Notes: generated by a model from the letters alone, not told the origin. A stretch of DNA of 55,552 bases from Mycobacterium sp. GA-1841 (GCF_001954135.1 NZ_MBEQ01000071.1:1-55552); one strand, 5' to 3'; counted from the stretch's first letter, positions 1 to 9,264 are shown. Numbers and translations are program-made.

Positions 1-195
1 GCACCTGACATCGCGGGGCAGGGGATCGCCGATCCGACGGCCGCGGTGATGAGCGTGGCCCTGCTGCTCGCCCACCTTGGTGAAACCGATGCAGCGGCGC
101 GGGTCGACAAGGCGGTGTCCGAGCACCTCGCGACCCGTGGTGAGGCGAAGCTGTCCACTTCGCAGGTGGGCGAGCGGATCCTGTCACTGCTGTAG
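1..195 (+). CDS. leuB: 3-isopropylmalate dehydrogenase, C-terminal end (partial)
   Basis: This is the last 64 codons of a gene entering from the left edge. The frame begins [18 protein letters not shown], the conserved C-terminal segment of 3-isopropylmalate dehydrogenase, the NAD-dependent oxidative decarboxylase of leucine biosynthesis in the cytoplasm. GIADP lies near the cofactor-binding region in the family. It ends at a TAG just upstream of a small membrane-protein gene. In M. tuberculosis leuB also lies beside the gltX-leuCD region, so synteny supports the call. The catalytic core is outside the window. Confidence 0.85.
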   Translation, partial: APDIAGQGIADPTAAVMSVALLLAHLGETDAAARVDKAVSEHLATRGEAKLSTSQVGERILSLL

Positions 196-200
196 GCGCC

Positions 201-782
201 ATGCCGCGGCTCGCGACCCTGACCCGGCAGTGCTGGCTGTTCGCGATCGGGTCGGCGTTCTTCGCCGTCGCCACCATGCCGGGATTCCCCATGGTGGCCG
301 GCGCAGGTACGACGAATGTGCTGTGCTTTCTCGGCTCCTGGTTCTTCACGACGGCGGCGTGGATGCAGTTGGTTCTGGCGGACCGCGGCGCCGGATGGTG
401 GGCGGCGGCCACACAGTTCGCCGGGACCCTGCTGTTCAACCTCAGCACGGGCGCGTCGGTGTGGGCACATGCGGTTCTGGCCGAGCGGCGCTACGTATGG
501 GCACCCGACGCCACCGGTTCCCTGGCCTTTCTGATCAGTGGGGTGCTGGCGGTGGTGGCTGTCGGCCTGTGGTCACCGAAATCCCTTGACTGGCAGGCGT
601 CGTGGATCAACCTGGCCGGTTGTGTGGCGTTCGGTGTCTCGGCCCTTGCCGCATTTGTTCGCAAGACCGGTGTCACCGTCGACGAAAGGCTGGCCAACTT
701 CGGCACTTTCGTCGGGGCGCTGTGCTTCTTGCTGGCGGCCTTGATGCTGCGTCCCCGGTCTGCGGCATCGACTCTGCGTTGA
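201..782 (+). CDS. Multi-pass membrane protein, YrhK-like
   Basis: A 193-aa protein starting 6 bases after the leuB stop, so probably co-transcribed with it. I see about five hydrophobic segments: residues about 10-30 (CWLFAIGSAFFAVATM), 40-60 (NVLCFLGSWFFTTAAWMQLV), 65-85, 110-128 and a C-terminal pair from about 140. The FLGSWFFTTAAWMQ pattern resembles the YrhK domain found in small bacterial membrane proteins of unknown function. No enzyme motif is visible. Function unknown; the family guess is from memory and moderate. Confidence 0.6.
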   Translation: MPRLATLTRQCWLFAIGSAFFAVATMPGFPMVAGAGTTNVLCFLGSWFFTTAAWMQLVLADRGAGWWAAATQFAGTLLFNLSTGASVWAHAVLAERRYVWAPDATGSLAFLISGVLAVVAVGLWSPKSLDWQASWINLAGCVAFGVSALAAFVRKTGVTVDERLANFGTFVGALCFLLAALMLRPRSAASTLR

Positions 783-892
783 GGGGCGCTTGCCACTGGC
801 ACTTTTACGCCCTGATTGCCGGCTCAACAAGGGGACGCGCTTCACCGCCTCGGCCCCGATGAGTTCTGCGATGCCCACGGGTCTGTACGGGC

Positions 893-1507
893 ATGGGAGT
901 AATCGATATCGAACTTTTCGCCACGCTGGACCTCGTCGGGCAGGCACCGGGCGGTCCCGACGAAGATACCGAGGGATTCTCGTTCGGTGGTTGGCAGGCG
1001 CCGCTGATCGACGAGGTCTCTGGCGCACAGGTCGACGCCGCCTACCAGGGCACCGATGCGCTGCTGCTCGGCCGGCGCACCTATGACATCTTCGCTGCGC
1101 ACTGGCCACAGCAAGACGACGAGTTCGGTGCGCTGTTCAACAGCATCCCGAAATACGTGGCCTCGCGCGGTACACCGGATCTGTCCTGGGCGGGGTCGGT
1201 GCAACTCGGTCCTGATCTGGTGGGCGCAGTGCGTGAGATCCGGGATCGCCACGAGAAGGTGAAAGTCGTCGGCAGCCTGCAATTCGTTCAGACACTGTTG
1301 CGCGAGAAGCTCTTCGACCGGATCGACCTCTGGGTGCACCCGATCATGCTCGGTGCCGGGAAGAAGGTGTTCGACGGTGGCGTGGTGCCGACCAACCTCA
1401 CGTTGCTGCAGCCGCCGGCGGCCAGCCCGAGCGGCATCGTGTATCTGCAGTACGGATTCGTCGACGGGGTGCCGGAGACGGGGGACATGGGCGAGCTGAA
1501 TCAGTAG
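893..1507 (+). CDS. Dihydrofolate-reductase-like (RibD C-terminal family) protein
   Basis: A 204-aa protein of the RibD C-terminal/DHFR-like fold, NADPH-binding reductases common in actinobacteria. The N-terminus reads IDIELFATLDLVGQAPGGPDED, matching the usual start of this family. LLLGRRTYDIFAAHWP (about residue 57 on) is the typical GRxTY(D/E) segment, and KVKVVGSLQFVQTLL (about 122) the cofactor-loop GS motif. LWVHPIMLGAGKKVF near 150 is the common C-terminal signature. The natural substrate is unknown; such proteins are usually not true folate enzymes. ATG at 893 is chosen because the family motif begins directly after it. Confidence 0.85.
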   Translation: MGVIDIELFATLDLVGQAPGGPDEDTEGFSFGGWQAPLIDEVSGAQVDAAYQGTDALLLGRRTYDIFAAHWPQQDDEFGALFNSIPKYVASRGTPDLSWAGSVQLGPDLVGAVREIRDRHEKVKVVGSLQFVQTLLREKLFDRIDLWVHPIMLGAGKKVFDGGVVPTNLTLLQPPAASPSGIVYLQYGFVDGVPETGDMGELNQ

Positions 1508-1607
1508 TCTCGGCCGACTGTCGGGGCTGGGACCGGTTCTGCTGGGCCGAAACGGAAGCCGCCGATCGAGTGGGAATGCCCGGTCTCGTCAGCGCGGCGG
1601 ATGGCGC

Positions 1608-2798
1608 CTAGAGTTCTTCGCGCACCGGATCCGCCGGCACCAGCGGCACCGCCAACAACGGCAACAACGCACACACGGCGAACGCCGCCGGATAACCGGC
1701 CACGCCGATCAGTGCACCGAACAGCGGCGCCGAGCTGGCCGTCGCCAGATGTTGGCTGGTGTTCTGCGTACCCAGCGCGCGTCCGCTCCAGAACGGCCCG
1801 GCGATCTCGGCGATCGCCGTGAACGCCAAGCCGTTGTCGGACACCGTGATCACCGAGGCGATCACGATCAACGCGACGCTGATCGGTGAGCCCAGCCAGT
1901 CGGTGAGAGCCAGTAGTGCCATCGTGGCTGCGGCCGCCAACGCGATGGTGCGGATGGGCCGAAGCCGTTGGCCCACCACATCGGACCATCGGCCGGCGGC
2001 GATACGGCCTGCCGCACCGAGCAATTGGGCGAGCGTGACCAGGGTGCCGGCGGCCGCGGCGGACCAACCTCGATCGCTCATCAACCACACCAGGGTGAAG
2101 GTCCACACCATGCCCTGCGGCACCACCAGCAGCACCGATACGGCGTGGATGCGCCACAACACATTCGAGCCGCGATACGGGTTGGCCAGGTGCTCAGCAG
2201 GTGCTTCGTGCCGGGGTGGCCGTGGCGGATCCAGCACGCCGACAGCGCACATCACCGCCGACAGCACGCACACGATCGCGGGGAAGAGCAACGCGGCTGT
2301 CACCCCGTGCGATTCGGCCAGGCGCGGAATGACCAACGCTCCCAAACCGACGCCCAAAGGGGTTGCCGTCTGCCGGATCCCCATCGCCAAACCGCGCTGT
2401 TCGGGCGGGAACCAGCCGACCACGACCCGCCCGCTGGCCGAATTGCTGCTGGCCGCGGCCATTCCGCCCAGCAGCAGAAACGCACCCACCGCGACCAGGG
2501 AATCGGCCGAAGCCGCTGCGAATGCCGCTGCGGCGGTCAACGCCGAACCGACCGTCAATACGATCCGCTCGCCGAACCGGTCGACGATGTACCCCCAGGC
2601 GATGAGGGTGATTACCAGCCCGAAGCTCGGCATCGACGACAGCAGACCCGCTTTCGCGAGGTCCAGCCCCCGCTCGGAATGCAGGGTGGGGATGAGGAAC
2701 GCCGCGCCGTTGATGAACACGTTGGCGCACGTGGTCGCGGTGAGTGCGAGCGCCAGCATCGACCAACGGCGGAACGTGCTGATCGATGAAACGGACAT
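1608..2798 (-). CDS. MFS transporter (Rv2994-like)
   Basis: A 396-aa major facilitator superfamily protein with about 12 hydrophobic segments. The loop between TM2 and TM3 reads GYIVDRFGERIVLTVG, the MFS motif A (GxxxDRxGxR). Half-way repeats such as GRIAAGRWSDVVGQRLRP mark the second six-helix bundle. It should export or import small molecules across the inner membrane; the substrate cannot be read. It is convergent with the DHFR-like gene and divergent from the lipase gene. The location beside leuB and the FAH-family gene matches Rv2994 of M. tuberculosis. Confidence 0.88.
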   Translation of the reverse strand: MSVSSISTFRRWSMLALALTATTCANVFINGAAFLIPTLHSERGLDLAKAGLLSSMPSFGLVITLIAWGYIVDRFGERIVLTVGSALTAAAAFAAASADSLVAVGAFLLLGGMAAASSNSASGRVVVGWFPPEQRGLAMGIRQTATPLGVGLGALVIPRLAESHGVTAALLFPAIVCVLSAVMCAVGVLDPPRPPRHEAPAEHLANPYRGSNVLWRIHAVSVLLVVPQGMVWTFTLVWLMSDRGWSAAAAGTLVTLAQLLGAAGRIAAGRWSDVVGQRLRPIRTIALAAAATMALLALTDWLGSPISVALIVIASVITVSDNGLAFTAIAEIAGPFWSGRALGTQNTSQHLATASSAPLFGALIGVAGYPAAFAVCALLPLLAVPLVPADPVREEL

Positions 2799-2876
2799 GA
2801 CAGCATGGTTTCACGGATGTCCCAAAATATTGAACTCGAATACCACTATATGAGACGCGATCCGCTGCCATAGGCT

Positions 2877-4061
2877 GTGCGGGTGAAGTTGTGGCTGACG
2901 GCAACCGTCTTACTCATGTGTGGATTCCTGGCAGCGCCGACCGCGGCTGCGGCGGCGCCGAACTGGTCGGGATTGGATGCCCGCCACTACGACGCGCCGA
3001 TTCCTCCGGCCGGCAGCCTGATCGAGGTGGTGCCGTTGGATCCGGCCCTGTCGGTAGCCGGAGCGGAACGCGCTTACCGGATTCTGTATTCGACAGTCGA
3101 TCAACATGATTCACTCGCACTGAGTACCGCGGCCGTGTTCCTTCCACGGGGCGAGGCTCCCGAGGGCGGGTGGCCCACGATCGCCTGGGCGCACGGAACT
3201 GTCGGTCTCGGCGACGATTGCACGCCCTCGGCGCAGCCCCGCAGCGACCGGGACGTCGAGTACCTGACGCACTGGCTCGATCAGGGTTACGCCGTCGTCG
3301 GCTCCGACTATGCCGGGCTGGGCACGCCCGGCCTGATGAGTTACCTCAACAGCGTGGCGACCGCCCACAGCGTCGTCGACTCGGTGATCGCGATGCACCA
3401 GATGGACCTACCGCTGTCGCGCAAGTGGGCCATCGTGGGCCAGTCCCAGGGCGGTGGCGCCGCGGTCAACAGTGCCCGCTGGGCCACCGAGTTCAGCCGG
3501 GGCACCGGTCTGGACTACCGCGGAGTGGTGGCCACCGGAACGCCGTTCAACGTCGAGAGCGTCGTCAAACAGGCCGGGCCGGACATGGCGTTGCCGCCGA
3601 ACCTCGGACCGGCCGCCAACAGCTACACCGGCTACATCCTGGCCGGCTTGCGTGACGCGCGCCCAGATCTCGACATCGACAGCGTGCTCACCCTGGCGGG
3701 CCGGGACGCAGTCGACAAGGCCGAGACGTTGTGCAAGCCCCAACTCGACCAGCAGCTCACCGCCATGACACCGACCGGGTACTTCAGCGCCCCGCTGGCC
3801 ACCCTGCCCGGTGCAGCCGAAGCCATCGACGCCTACCTGGGCACACCGACCACCGGGTACGACCGGCCGATCTTCCTCGGCGTCGGGATGCTGGATCATG
3901 ATGTCCCGCCGAACATGTCGCTGCAGCTCGACGAACAGCTACGGGCCAACGGCGAGAATGTCACCCTCAAGGTCTATCCCGACGAAGATCACTCCGGCAC
4001 TGTGCTGGCGTCGATCCCGGACTCCACGCCGTTCCTGGCCGCGGCGTTCGCCGGTGACTGA
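2877..4061 (+). CDS. Secreted lipase/esterase of the LIP (secretory lipase) family
   Basis: A 394-aa exported alpha/beta hydrolase. Residues 1-27 (KLWLTATVLLMCGFLAAPTAAAAA) form a classical Sec signal peptide. The nucleophile elbow is GQSQGGG (about residue 188; Ser in GxSxG). YAVVGSDYAGLG (about 139) is typical of the fungal-type secretory lipase family used by mycobacteria. The acid and His are probably in GVGMLDHDVPPNM and YPDEDHSGTV near the C-terminus. It probably hydrolyses acyl esters in the envelope or outside the cell. GTG at 2877 is the start that leaves an intact signal peptide; the nearby GTG at 2883 would also work. Confidence 0.87.
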   Translation: MRVKLWLTATVLLMCGFLAAPTAAAAAPNWSGLDARHYDAPIPPAGSLIEVVPLDPALSVAGAERAYRILYSTVDQHDSLALSTAAVFLPRGEAPEGGWPTIAWAHGTVGLGDDCTPSAQPRSDRDVEYLTHWLDQGYAVVGSDYAGLGTPGLMSYLNSVATAHSVVDSVIAMHQMDLPLSRKWAIVGQSQGGGAAVNSARWATEFSRGTGLDYRGVVATGTPFNVESVVKQAGPDMALPPNLGPAANSYTGYILAGLRDARPDLDIDSVLTLAGRDAVDKAETLCKPQLDQQLTAMTPTGYFSAPLATLPGAAEAIDAYLGTPTTGYDRPIFLGVGMLDHDVPPNMSLQLDEQLRANGENVTLKVYPDEDHSGTVLASIPDSTPFLAAAFAGD

Positions 4062-4120
4062 CGCAATCTGACAGGAGGCGTCGGCACTGAGCGTCAACCG
4101 CCGCGCACTACCCTGGACAA

Positions 4121-4912
4121 ATGCGCTTAGGTCGAATCGCCAGTCCGGACGGTGTCGCTTTCGTCAGTGTCGAAGGCGACGGCGCCGACGCCGTCTGCAA
4201 AGAGATTGCCGAACATCCCTTCGGCAATCCCAACTTCACCGGACGGAGCTGGCCGCTGGCCGACGTCCGTCTGCTGGCGCCGATCCTGGCCAGCAAGGTC
4301 ATCTGCATGGGCAAGAACTACGAGGCGCACGCCGCGGAGATGGGCGCGGTGGCGCCGGAGGATCCGGTGATCTTCCTCAAGCCCAACACGTCGATCATCG
4401 GGCCCAACGTGCCGATCCAGCTTCCGGCCGACGCCAATCCCGTTCACCACGAGGGCGAACTCGCCATCGTGATCGGACGGCCCTGCAAGGACGTGCCCGC
4501 CGCGCGGGCCGCCGAGAACATCCTCGGCTACACGATCGCCAACGACGTGTCCGCACGTGACCAGCAGGCCAAAGACGGTCAGTGGATGCGGGCCAAGGGG
4601 CACGACACGTTCTGCCCGGTCGGTCCGTGGATCGTCACCGACCTGGACCCCGCGGACCTGGAGATCCGCACCGAGGTGACCCGTGGAACTGCCGGCGGCG
4701 AGGTGCGGCAGCGCAGCCGCACGTCGCTGATGATCCATGACATCGGTGCCATCGTCGAGTGGGTTTCGGCGGTGATGACGCTGCTGCCGGGCGATCTGAT
4801 CCTCACCGGAACCCCTGAGGGCGTCGGCCCGATCGAAGACGGGGACTCCGTGAGCGTCACCGTCGAAGGTATCGGCACCCTGACCAATCCTGTTGTACGC
4901 AAGCAGAAGTAG
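4121..4912 (+). CDS. Fumarylacetoacetate hydrolase family protein (Rv2993c-like)
   Basis: A 263-aa cytosolic enzyme of the FAH/HpaG superfamily (2-hydroxyhepta-2,4-diene-1,7-dioate isomerase-type). The short N-terminal part is followed by ICMGKNYEAHAAEMG (about 62), PVIFLKPNTSIIG, HHEGELAIVIGR (about 108; metal-binding Glu residues), NDVSARDQQ (about 144) and LLPGDLILTGTPEGVGP (about 225). All are standard for divalent-metal-dependent acylpyruvate hydrolases or related decarboxylases. It lies 6 bases upstream of gltX, as in M. tuberculosis, and is probably in one operon with it. The substrate is not determinable. Confidence 0.9.
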   Translation: MRLGRIASPDGVAFVSVEGDGADAVCKEIAEHPFGNPNFTGRSWPLADVRLLAPILASKVICMGKNYEAHAAEMGAVAPEDPVIFLKPNTSIIGPNVPIQLPADANPVHHEGELAIVIGRPCKDVPAARAAENILGYTIANDVSARDQQAKDGQWMRAKGHDTFCPVGPWIVTDLDPADLEIRTEVTRGTAGGEVRQRSRTSLMIHDIGAIVEWVSAVMTLLPGDLILTGTPEGVGPIEDGDSVSVTVEGIGTLTNPVVRKQK

Positions 4913-4918
4913 AGGTAA

Positions 4919-6388
4919 GTGATGACATCCCCGTCTGGTCCGGTCAGGGTCCGTTTCTGCCCGTCACCGACCGGCACGCCGCACGTCGGCCTGGTCCGCA
5001 CCGCACTGTTCAACTGGGCTTACGCCCGACACACCGGCGGTACGTTCGTCTTCCGGATCGAGGACACCGACGCCGCGCGCGACAGCGCCGAGAGCTACGC
5101 GGCGATCCTCGATGCACTGCGCTGGTTGGGCCTGGATTGGGACGAGGGTCCCGAGGCCGGCGGTCCGTACGAGCCCTACCGGCAGTCGCAGCGCAGTGAG
5201 ATCTACCGGGACGTGATCGCCCAGCTGCTGGAGGCCGGCGAGGTGTACGAGGCGTACTCGACACCCGAAGAGGTCGAGACCCGTCACGTGGCGGCGGGGC
5301 GCAATCCCAAACTCGGGTACGACAATTACGACCGCGACCTCACCGACGAGCAGCGCAAGGCGTTTGCCGACGAGGGGCGTAAGCCGGTGCTGCGCTTGCG
5401 TATGCCCGACGAGGACCTCGGCTGGACCGACCTGGTGCGTGGGCCGGTGAGCTTCCCGGCCGGCTCGGTGCCGGACTTCGCGATCACCCGGGCCAACGGA
5501 GATCCGTTGTACACCTTGGTCAATCCGGTCGACGATGCGCTGATGAAGATCACGCACGTGCTGCGCGGCGAGGACATCATGCCGTCGACGCCGCGCCAGA
5601 TCGCGCTGTACCGGGCGCTGATGCGGATCGGGGTGGCCGAGTGGGTCCCCGAATTCGCACATTTGCCAAGCGTTCTCGGCGAGGGCAACAAGAAGCTGTC
5701 CAAGCGCGACCCGCAGTCGAATCTGTTCCTGCACCGCGACCGCGGCTTCCTGCCCGAGGGGCTGCTGAACTACCTGGCGCTGCTCGGTTGGGGCATCGCC
5801 GATGATCACGACATCTTCAGCCTCGACGAGATGGTGGCCGCGTTCGACGTGGCGGACGTCAACTCGAATCCGGCCCGGTTCGACCAGAAGAAGGCCGACG
5901 CGATCAACGCCGAGCACATCCGGCTGCTGACGCCGGAGGATTTCACCGCCCGACTGCGGGCCTATCTTCAGGCGCACGGCCACGACACCGGACTGGACGA
6001 CGCGGCATTCGCCGAAGCTGCCGGTCTGGTCCAGACGCGCATCGTCGTACTCGGCGATGCATGGGGGCTGCTGAAGTTCTTCGATGACGACTCGTACGAG
6101 ATCGACGAGAAGGCCGCCGGTAAGGAGTTGCGCGAAGAGGCTGCGCCGGTCCTGGACGCCGCGCTGAGCGCACTGGAAGGCGTCGGGGAGTGGAACACCG
6201 CCAACATCGAAGCTGCGCTCAAGGCGGCCCTGCTGGACGGTCTGGAGCTCAAGCCCCGTAAGGCGTTCGGTCCGATCCGCGTTGCGGTCACGGGTGCGAC
6301 GGTCAGCCCGCCGCTGTTCGAGTCGATGGAATTGCTCGGCGCCGACCGCAGTCTGACGCGGCTGCGGGCCGCTCGGGGCCGGGTGTGA
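4919..6388 (+). CDS. gltX: Glutamyl-tRNA synthetase
   Basis: A 489-aa class I aminoacyl-tRNA synthetase that charges tRNA-Glu (and, in bacteria using the transamidation route, also tRNA-Gln). The HIGH-type signature is in [18 protein letters not shown] (about residue 16). [14 protein letters not shown] follows, and the KMSKS-type motif is [10 protein letters not shown] (about 258). The C-terminal anticodon-binding helical bundle starts near residue 330. Length fits the family. The two cognate-type tRNA genes for Gln and Glu follow directly, an arrangement also known in M. tuberculosis. ATG at 4922 (MTSP) is an equally good start. Confidence 0.97.
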   Translation: MMTSPSGPVRVRFCPSPTGTPHVGLVRTALFNWAYARHTGGTFVFRIEDTDAARDSAESYAAILDALRWLGLDWDEGPEAGGPYEPYRQSQRSEIYRDVIAQLLEAGEVYEAYSTPEEVETRHVAAGRNPKLGYDNYDRDLTDEQRKAFADEGRKPVLRLRMPDEDLGWTDLVRGPVSFPAGSVPDFAITRANGDPLYTLVNPVDDALMKITHVLRGEDIMPSTPRQIALYRALMRIGVAEWVPEFAHLPSVLGEGNKKLSKRDPQSNLFLHRDRGFLPEGLLNYLALLGWGIADDHDIFSLDEMVAAFDVADVNSNPARFDQKKADAINAEHIRLLTPEDFTARLRAYLQAHGHDTGLDDAAFAEAAGLVQTRIVVLGDAWGLLKFFDDDSYEIDEKAAGKELREEAAPVLDAALSALEGVGEWNTANIEAALKAALLDGLELKPRKAFGPIRVAVTGATVSPPLFESMELLGADRSLTRLRAARGRV

Positions 6389-6502
6389 AAAAGGCTCCGA
6401 AATCTTTGGTAGTCTGCTCGTCGGCCCGAAAAGCAAAGCGGGGAAGCCCCCACTGAGCCGATCGGATCGAAATTGCCCTGACCTGCAGTGATGGGCAATT
6501 AA

Positions 6503-6574
6503 TGGGGTATGGTGTAATTGGCAACACAGCTGATTCTGGTTCAGCCATTCTAGGTTCGAGTCCTGGTACCCCAG
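6503..6574 (+). tRNA. tRNA-Gln (anticodon CTG)
   Basis: A cloverleaf can be drawn. The acceptor arm is TGGGGTA (6503-6509) with TACCCCA (6567-6573). The anticodon stem is GCTGA/TCAGC with loop TTCTGGT, anticodon CTG at 6536-6538. The T-arm contains GGTTCGAGTCC. The discriminator is G6574 and an encoded CCA follows at 6575-6577. It sits between gltX and tRNA-Glu, and the pair is probably one transcript. Confidence 0.95.
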
Positions 6575-6645
6575 CCATCCGGAGCGGATCAGCCGGATTA
6601 GGTGAGTACGACCGCCTGAGCTATGCTGACCATCCGGAAGTTCTA

Positions 6646-6718
6646 GCCCCCGTCGTCTAGCGGCCTAGGACGCCGCCCTCTCACGGCGGTAGCGTGGGTT
6701 CGAATCCCATCGGGGGTA
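6646..6718 (+). tRNA. tRNA-Glu (anticodon CTC)
   Basis: The acceptor arm is GCCCCCG (6646-6652) with CGGGGGT (6711-6717); the first pair is a G-U wobble. The anticodon stem is CCGCC/GGCGG with loop CTCTCAC, anticodon CTC at 6680-6682. The T-arm contains GGTTCGAATCCC. The discriminator is A6718; CCA is not encoded (next bases are CA). It follows tRNA-Gln by about 70 bases. Confidence 0.95.
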
Positions 6719-6747
6719 CAGAAGTAGAAGCGCCCAGTTCGTGAGAA

Positions 6748-6795
6748 CCCCCCCCCCGGGGCCCACCCCCGCCCCCCCCCCCCCCCCCCCCCCCC
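6748..6795 (+). repeat. Poly-C tract
   Basis: Two long C homopolymers, 10 C (6748-6757) and 24 C (6772-6795), separated by a GC-rich linker with GGGG and CCCACCCCC. Flanking bases AGAAGCG (upstream) and CGCTTCT (downstream) are inverted repeats, so the tract sits in the loop of what may be the tRNA-Glu terminator hairpin. The exact length may not be reliable, because such runs are error-prone in sequencing. Confidence 0.8.
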
Positions 6796-6824
6796 GCCCC
6801 GCTTCTGCGTTGTGTGGGTTCGGA

Positions 6825-6886
6825 CTGCCGGTTCGTCATTTGCCCGGTTTCACGTGCCCGGTTTCTCACGTGGCCGGTTTGTCACG
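6825..6886 (+). repeat. Four tandem 14-16 bp degenerate repeats
   Basis: Four consecutive units resemble TGCCCGGTTTGTCACG: CTGCCGGTTCGTCATT (6825), TGCCCGGTTTCACG (6841), TGCCCGGTTTCTCACG (6855) and TGGCCGGTTTGTCACG (6871). They lie in the intergenic space between tRNA-Glu and the 3' end of the IclR gene. No protein is encoded here. It could be a slipped-strand minisatellite or a cluster of protein-binding sites. Confidence 0.7.
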
Positions 6887-6975
6887 TTGGAGTGGCGTAG
6901 GAGCTCGACGGCCACGCTGGCGTGACGCTCGGCGGGGACGCACCCGACGGCATCAGCGGCGGGCTGAGATTCGCC

Positions 6976-7677
6976 TCACAGTCGACGGGTCAGGGCGTCG
7001 GCGGCGGCGAGCAGATCGGCGGCCCAGCGGGCCCCGGGGCGACGACCCATTCGGTCGATCGGCCCGGACACCGACACCGCGGCGATCACGGCGCCGCGGC
7101 CGTCACGCACCGGTGCCGAGACGCTGGCCACACCTGGCTCGCGTTCGGCGGCGCTCTGGGCCCAGCCGCGCTTGCGGACCTCGGCCAGCGCGCGATCGGT
7201 GAACTTGGCGGTCGACAGCACCGCCTGCTGGGTGGCCGGATCGGCGTAGGCCAGCAGCACTTTGGCTCCAGAGCCCGCCGTCATCGGCAGATGGGTGCCC
7301 ACCGGCACGGTGTCGCGCAGCCCGGCCGGGGGTTCCAGTGCGACCACGCAGACCCGCGATTGACCCTCACGGCGGTACAACTGCACGCTCTCGCCGGTGA
7401 TCTCACGCAGGCGGGGCAGTACCGCGGCGCCGGCGGCCAGCAGCGGATCGTTGACGTGCGAGGCCAATTCGGTCAACGCCGGGCCGAGGCGCCAGCGGCC
7501 GTCGCCGTCGCGGGCCAGCAGCCGGTGGGTTTCGAGCCCGGCGGCCAACCGGTGCGCGGTCGCGCGGGGGAGCCCGGTCCGCTCGCAGAGTTCGGCGAGC
7601 CCGCAGGGTGACTCGGCCACGGTGTGCAGCACACCCACCGCTTTGTCGAGAACGCCGATGCCGCTATCATTTCTCAC
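6976..7677 (-). CDS. IclR-family transcriptional regulator (Rv2989-like)
   Basis: A 233-aa regulator. Residues 8-65 form the IclR winged helix-turn-helix (AVGVLHTVAESPCGLAELCERTG, then LPRATAHRLAAGLE as the recognition helix). Residues 75-230 form the effector-binding domain (VPVGTHLPMTAGSGAKVLLAYA, then SVSAPVRDGRGAVIAAVSVSGP). The family dimerises in the cytoplasm and usually represses a neighbouring operon. It is divergent from leuCD with a 119-base gap that holds an inverted repeat, as with the M. tuberculosis orthologue, so leuCD and its own gene are the likely targets. The start is a GTG that lies inside the inverted repeat. Confidence 0.93.
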   Translation of the reverse strand: MRNDSGIGVLDKAVGVLHTVAESPCGLAELCERTGLPRATAHRLAAGLETHRLLARDGDGRWRLGPALTELASHVNDPLLAAGAAVLPRLREITGESVQLYRREGQSRVCVVALEPPAGLRDTVPVGTHLPMTAGSGAKVLLAYADPATQQAVLSTAKFTDRALAEVRKRGWAQSAAEREPGVASVSAPVRDGRGAVIAAVSVSGPIDRMGRRPGARWAADLLAAADALTRRL

Positions 7678-7707
7678 AGAGAGATACTAACGTCTCGCAT
7701 TGTGAGA
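7672..7707. promoter_or_regulatory. Inverted repeat in the IclR-leuC intergenic region (probable operator)
   Basis: TCTCACA (7672-7678) is repeated in inverse as TGTGAGA (7701-7707). A second, inner pair GAGA (7681) and TCTC (7693) lies within. The site overlaps the start codon of the IclR gene and is about 90 bases before leuC. The symmetry and position suggest that the regulator binds here to control itself and leuCD. This is inferred, not shown. Confidence 0.55.
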
Positions 7708-7796
7708 TGACAGGCGAGATGACGACAGTACCGCCCCAGCCCGGCGGACTCTTGATGCCAGCCCGCATTTGCCGTTAATCGAATCGAGAAGTAGCG

Positions 7797-9251
7797 ATGG
7801 ACCAGCCGACACAGACATCCGTGAAGCCACGCACCCTGGCCGAAAAGGTTTGGGACGACCACGTCGTGGTGCGCGGCCAGGGGGAGGGCGCGGCCAAAGA
7901 GCCCGACCTGATCTACATCGACCTGCATCTCGTCCACGAGGTCACCAGTCCCCAGGCATTCGACGGACTGCGGCTGGCCGGGCGGCCGGTGCGACGCCCG
8001 GATCTGACGATCGCCACCGAGGACCACAACGTCCCCACGATCGACATCGACAAGCCGATCGCCGATCCGGTGTCACGCACGCAGGTCGAGACATTGCGGC
8101 GCAACTGCGAGGAATTCGGCATCCGGCTGCACCCGATGGGCGACGCCGAGCAGGGCATCGTGCACATCATCGGACCGCAGCTCGGTCTGACCCAGCCGGG
8201 CATGACGGTGGTGTGTGGGGACAGCCACACCTCGACCCACGGTGCGTTCGGCGCCATAGCGATGGGCATCGGTACCTCTGAGGTCGAACATGTGATGGCC
8301 ACGCAGACACTGCCGCTCAAGCCGTTCAAGACCATGGCGGTCAACGTCGACGGTGTCCTGCCGCCGGGCGTGAGCGCCAAGGACATCATCCTGGCGGTGA
8401 TCGCCAAGATCGGCACCGGTGGCGGGCAGGGGCATGTCATCCAATACCGGGGCAGCGCCATCGAAGCGCTGTCCATGGAAGGCCGGATGACGATCTGCAA
8501 CATGAGCATCGAGGCCGGGGCGCGGGCCGGCATGGTCGCTCCCGACGAGACCACCTTCGAATTCCTCAAGGGCCGCCCGAACGCTCCCAAGGGAGCCGAC
8601 TGGGACGCCGCAGTCGCGGCATGGCGTGAGTTGCGTACTGACGAGGGCGCAGAATTCGACACCGAGGTCTACCTGGACGCCGCCGCCCTGAGCCCATTCG
8701 TCACCTGGGGCACCAACCCGGGCCAGGGGGTTCCGCTGTCCGCGTCGGTTCCCGATCCCGAGCTGATGGGCGACGACGCCGAGCGTCAGTCGGCGGAGAA
8801 GGCGTTGGCCTATATGGATCTCCGTCCCGGGATGGCGATGCGTGACATCGCCGTGGACACCGTGTTCGTCGGGTCCTGCACCAACGGTCGCATCGAGGAT
8901 CTGCGGGTGGTGGCCGACGTCCTGCGTGACCGCAAGGTGGCCGACGGGGTACGGATGCTGGTCGTGCCAGGCTCGATGCGGGTTCGCGCCCAGGCCGAAT
9001 CGGAAGGCCTCGACGCGGTATTCACCGCCGCCGGCGCGGAATGGCGTCAGGCCGGTTGCTCGATGTGTCTTGGTATGAACCCCGACCAATTGTCTCCGGG
9101 ACAACGTTGCGCTTCGACGTCCAACCGGAATTTCGAAGGCCGACAGGGCAAGGGTGGCCGAACCCACCTGGTCTCCCCGGCGGTCGCGGCTGCCACCGCC
9201 GTCCGCGGAAAGCTGGCGTCCCCTGCCGATCTGCCCGCCGCGGCGTCCTGA
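7797..9251 (+). CDS. leuC: 3-isopropylmalate dehydratase large subunit
   Basis: A 484-aa aconitase-family enzyme that, with LeuD, isomerises 2-isopropylmalate to 3-isopropylmalate in leucine synthesis. The [4Fe-4S] ligands are visible in [13 protein letters not shown] (about residue 359) and in [14 protein letters not shown] (about 420). Earlier family motifs are VWDDHVV (residue 18), [17 protein letters not shown] (41), [14 protein letters not shown] (140) and [19 protein letters not shown] (about 441). Length is normal. leuD follows after 13 bases, and the IclR regulator is divergent upstream. Confidence 0.97.
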   Translation: MDQPTQTSVKPRTLAEKVWDDHVVVRGQGEGAAKEPDLIYIDLHLVHEVTSPQAFDGLRLAGRPVRRPDLTIATEDHNVPTIDIDKPIADPVSRTQVETLRRNCEEFGIRLHPMGDAEQGIVHIIGPQLGLTQPGMTVVCGDSHTSTHGAFGAIAMGIGTSEVEHVMATQTLPLKPFKTMAVNVDGVLPPGVSAKDIILAVIAKIGTGGGQGHVIQYRGSAIEALSMEGRMTICNMSIEAGARAGMVAPDETTFEFLKGRPNAPKGADWDAAVAAWRELRTDEGAEFDTEVYLDAAALSPFVTWGTNPGQGVPLSASVPDPELMGDDAERQSAEKALAYMDLRPGMAMRDIAVDTVFVGSCTNGRIEDLRVVADVLRDRKVADGVRMLVVPGSMRVRAQAESEGLDAVFTAAGAEWRQAGCSMCLGMNPDQLSPGQRCASTSNRNFEGRQGKGGRTHLVSPAVAAATAVRGKLASPADLPAAAS

Positions 9252-9264
9252 GAGGAACCCAAGA

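Noticed and set aside
4964..6436. Long minus-strand open frame opposite gltX
   Set aside because: Antisense shadow; no motifs and composition biased to Arg, Gln and His.
6503..6718. tRNA genes as island attachment site
   Set aside because: Both tRNAs are intact, no duplicated tRNA end is seen at the island junction 19 kb away, and the genes between them are core genes.
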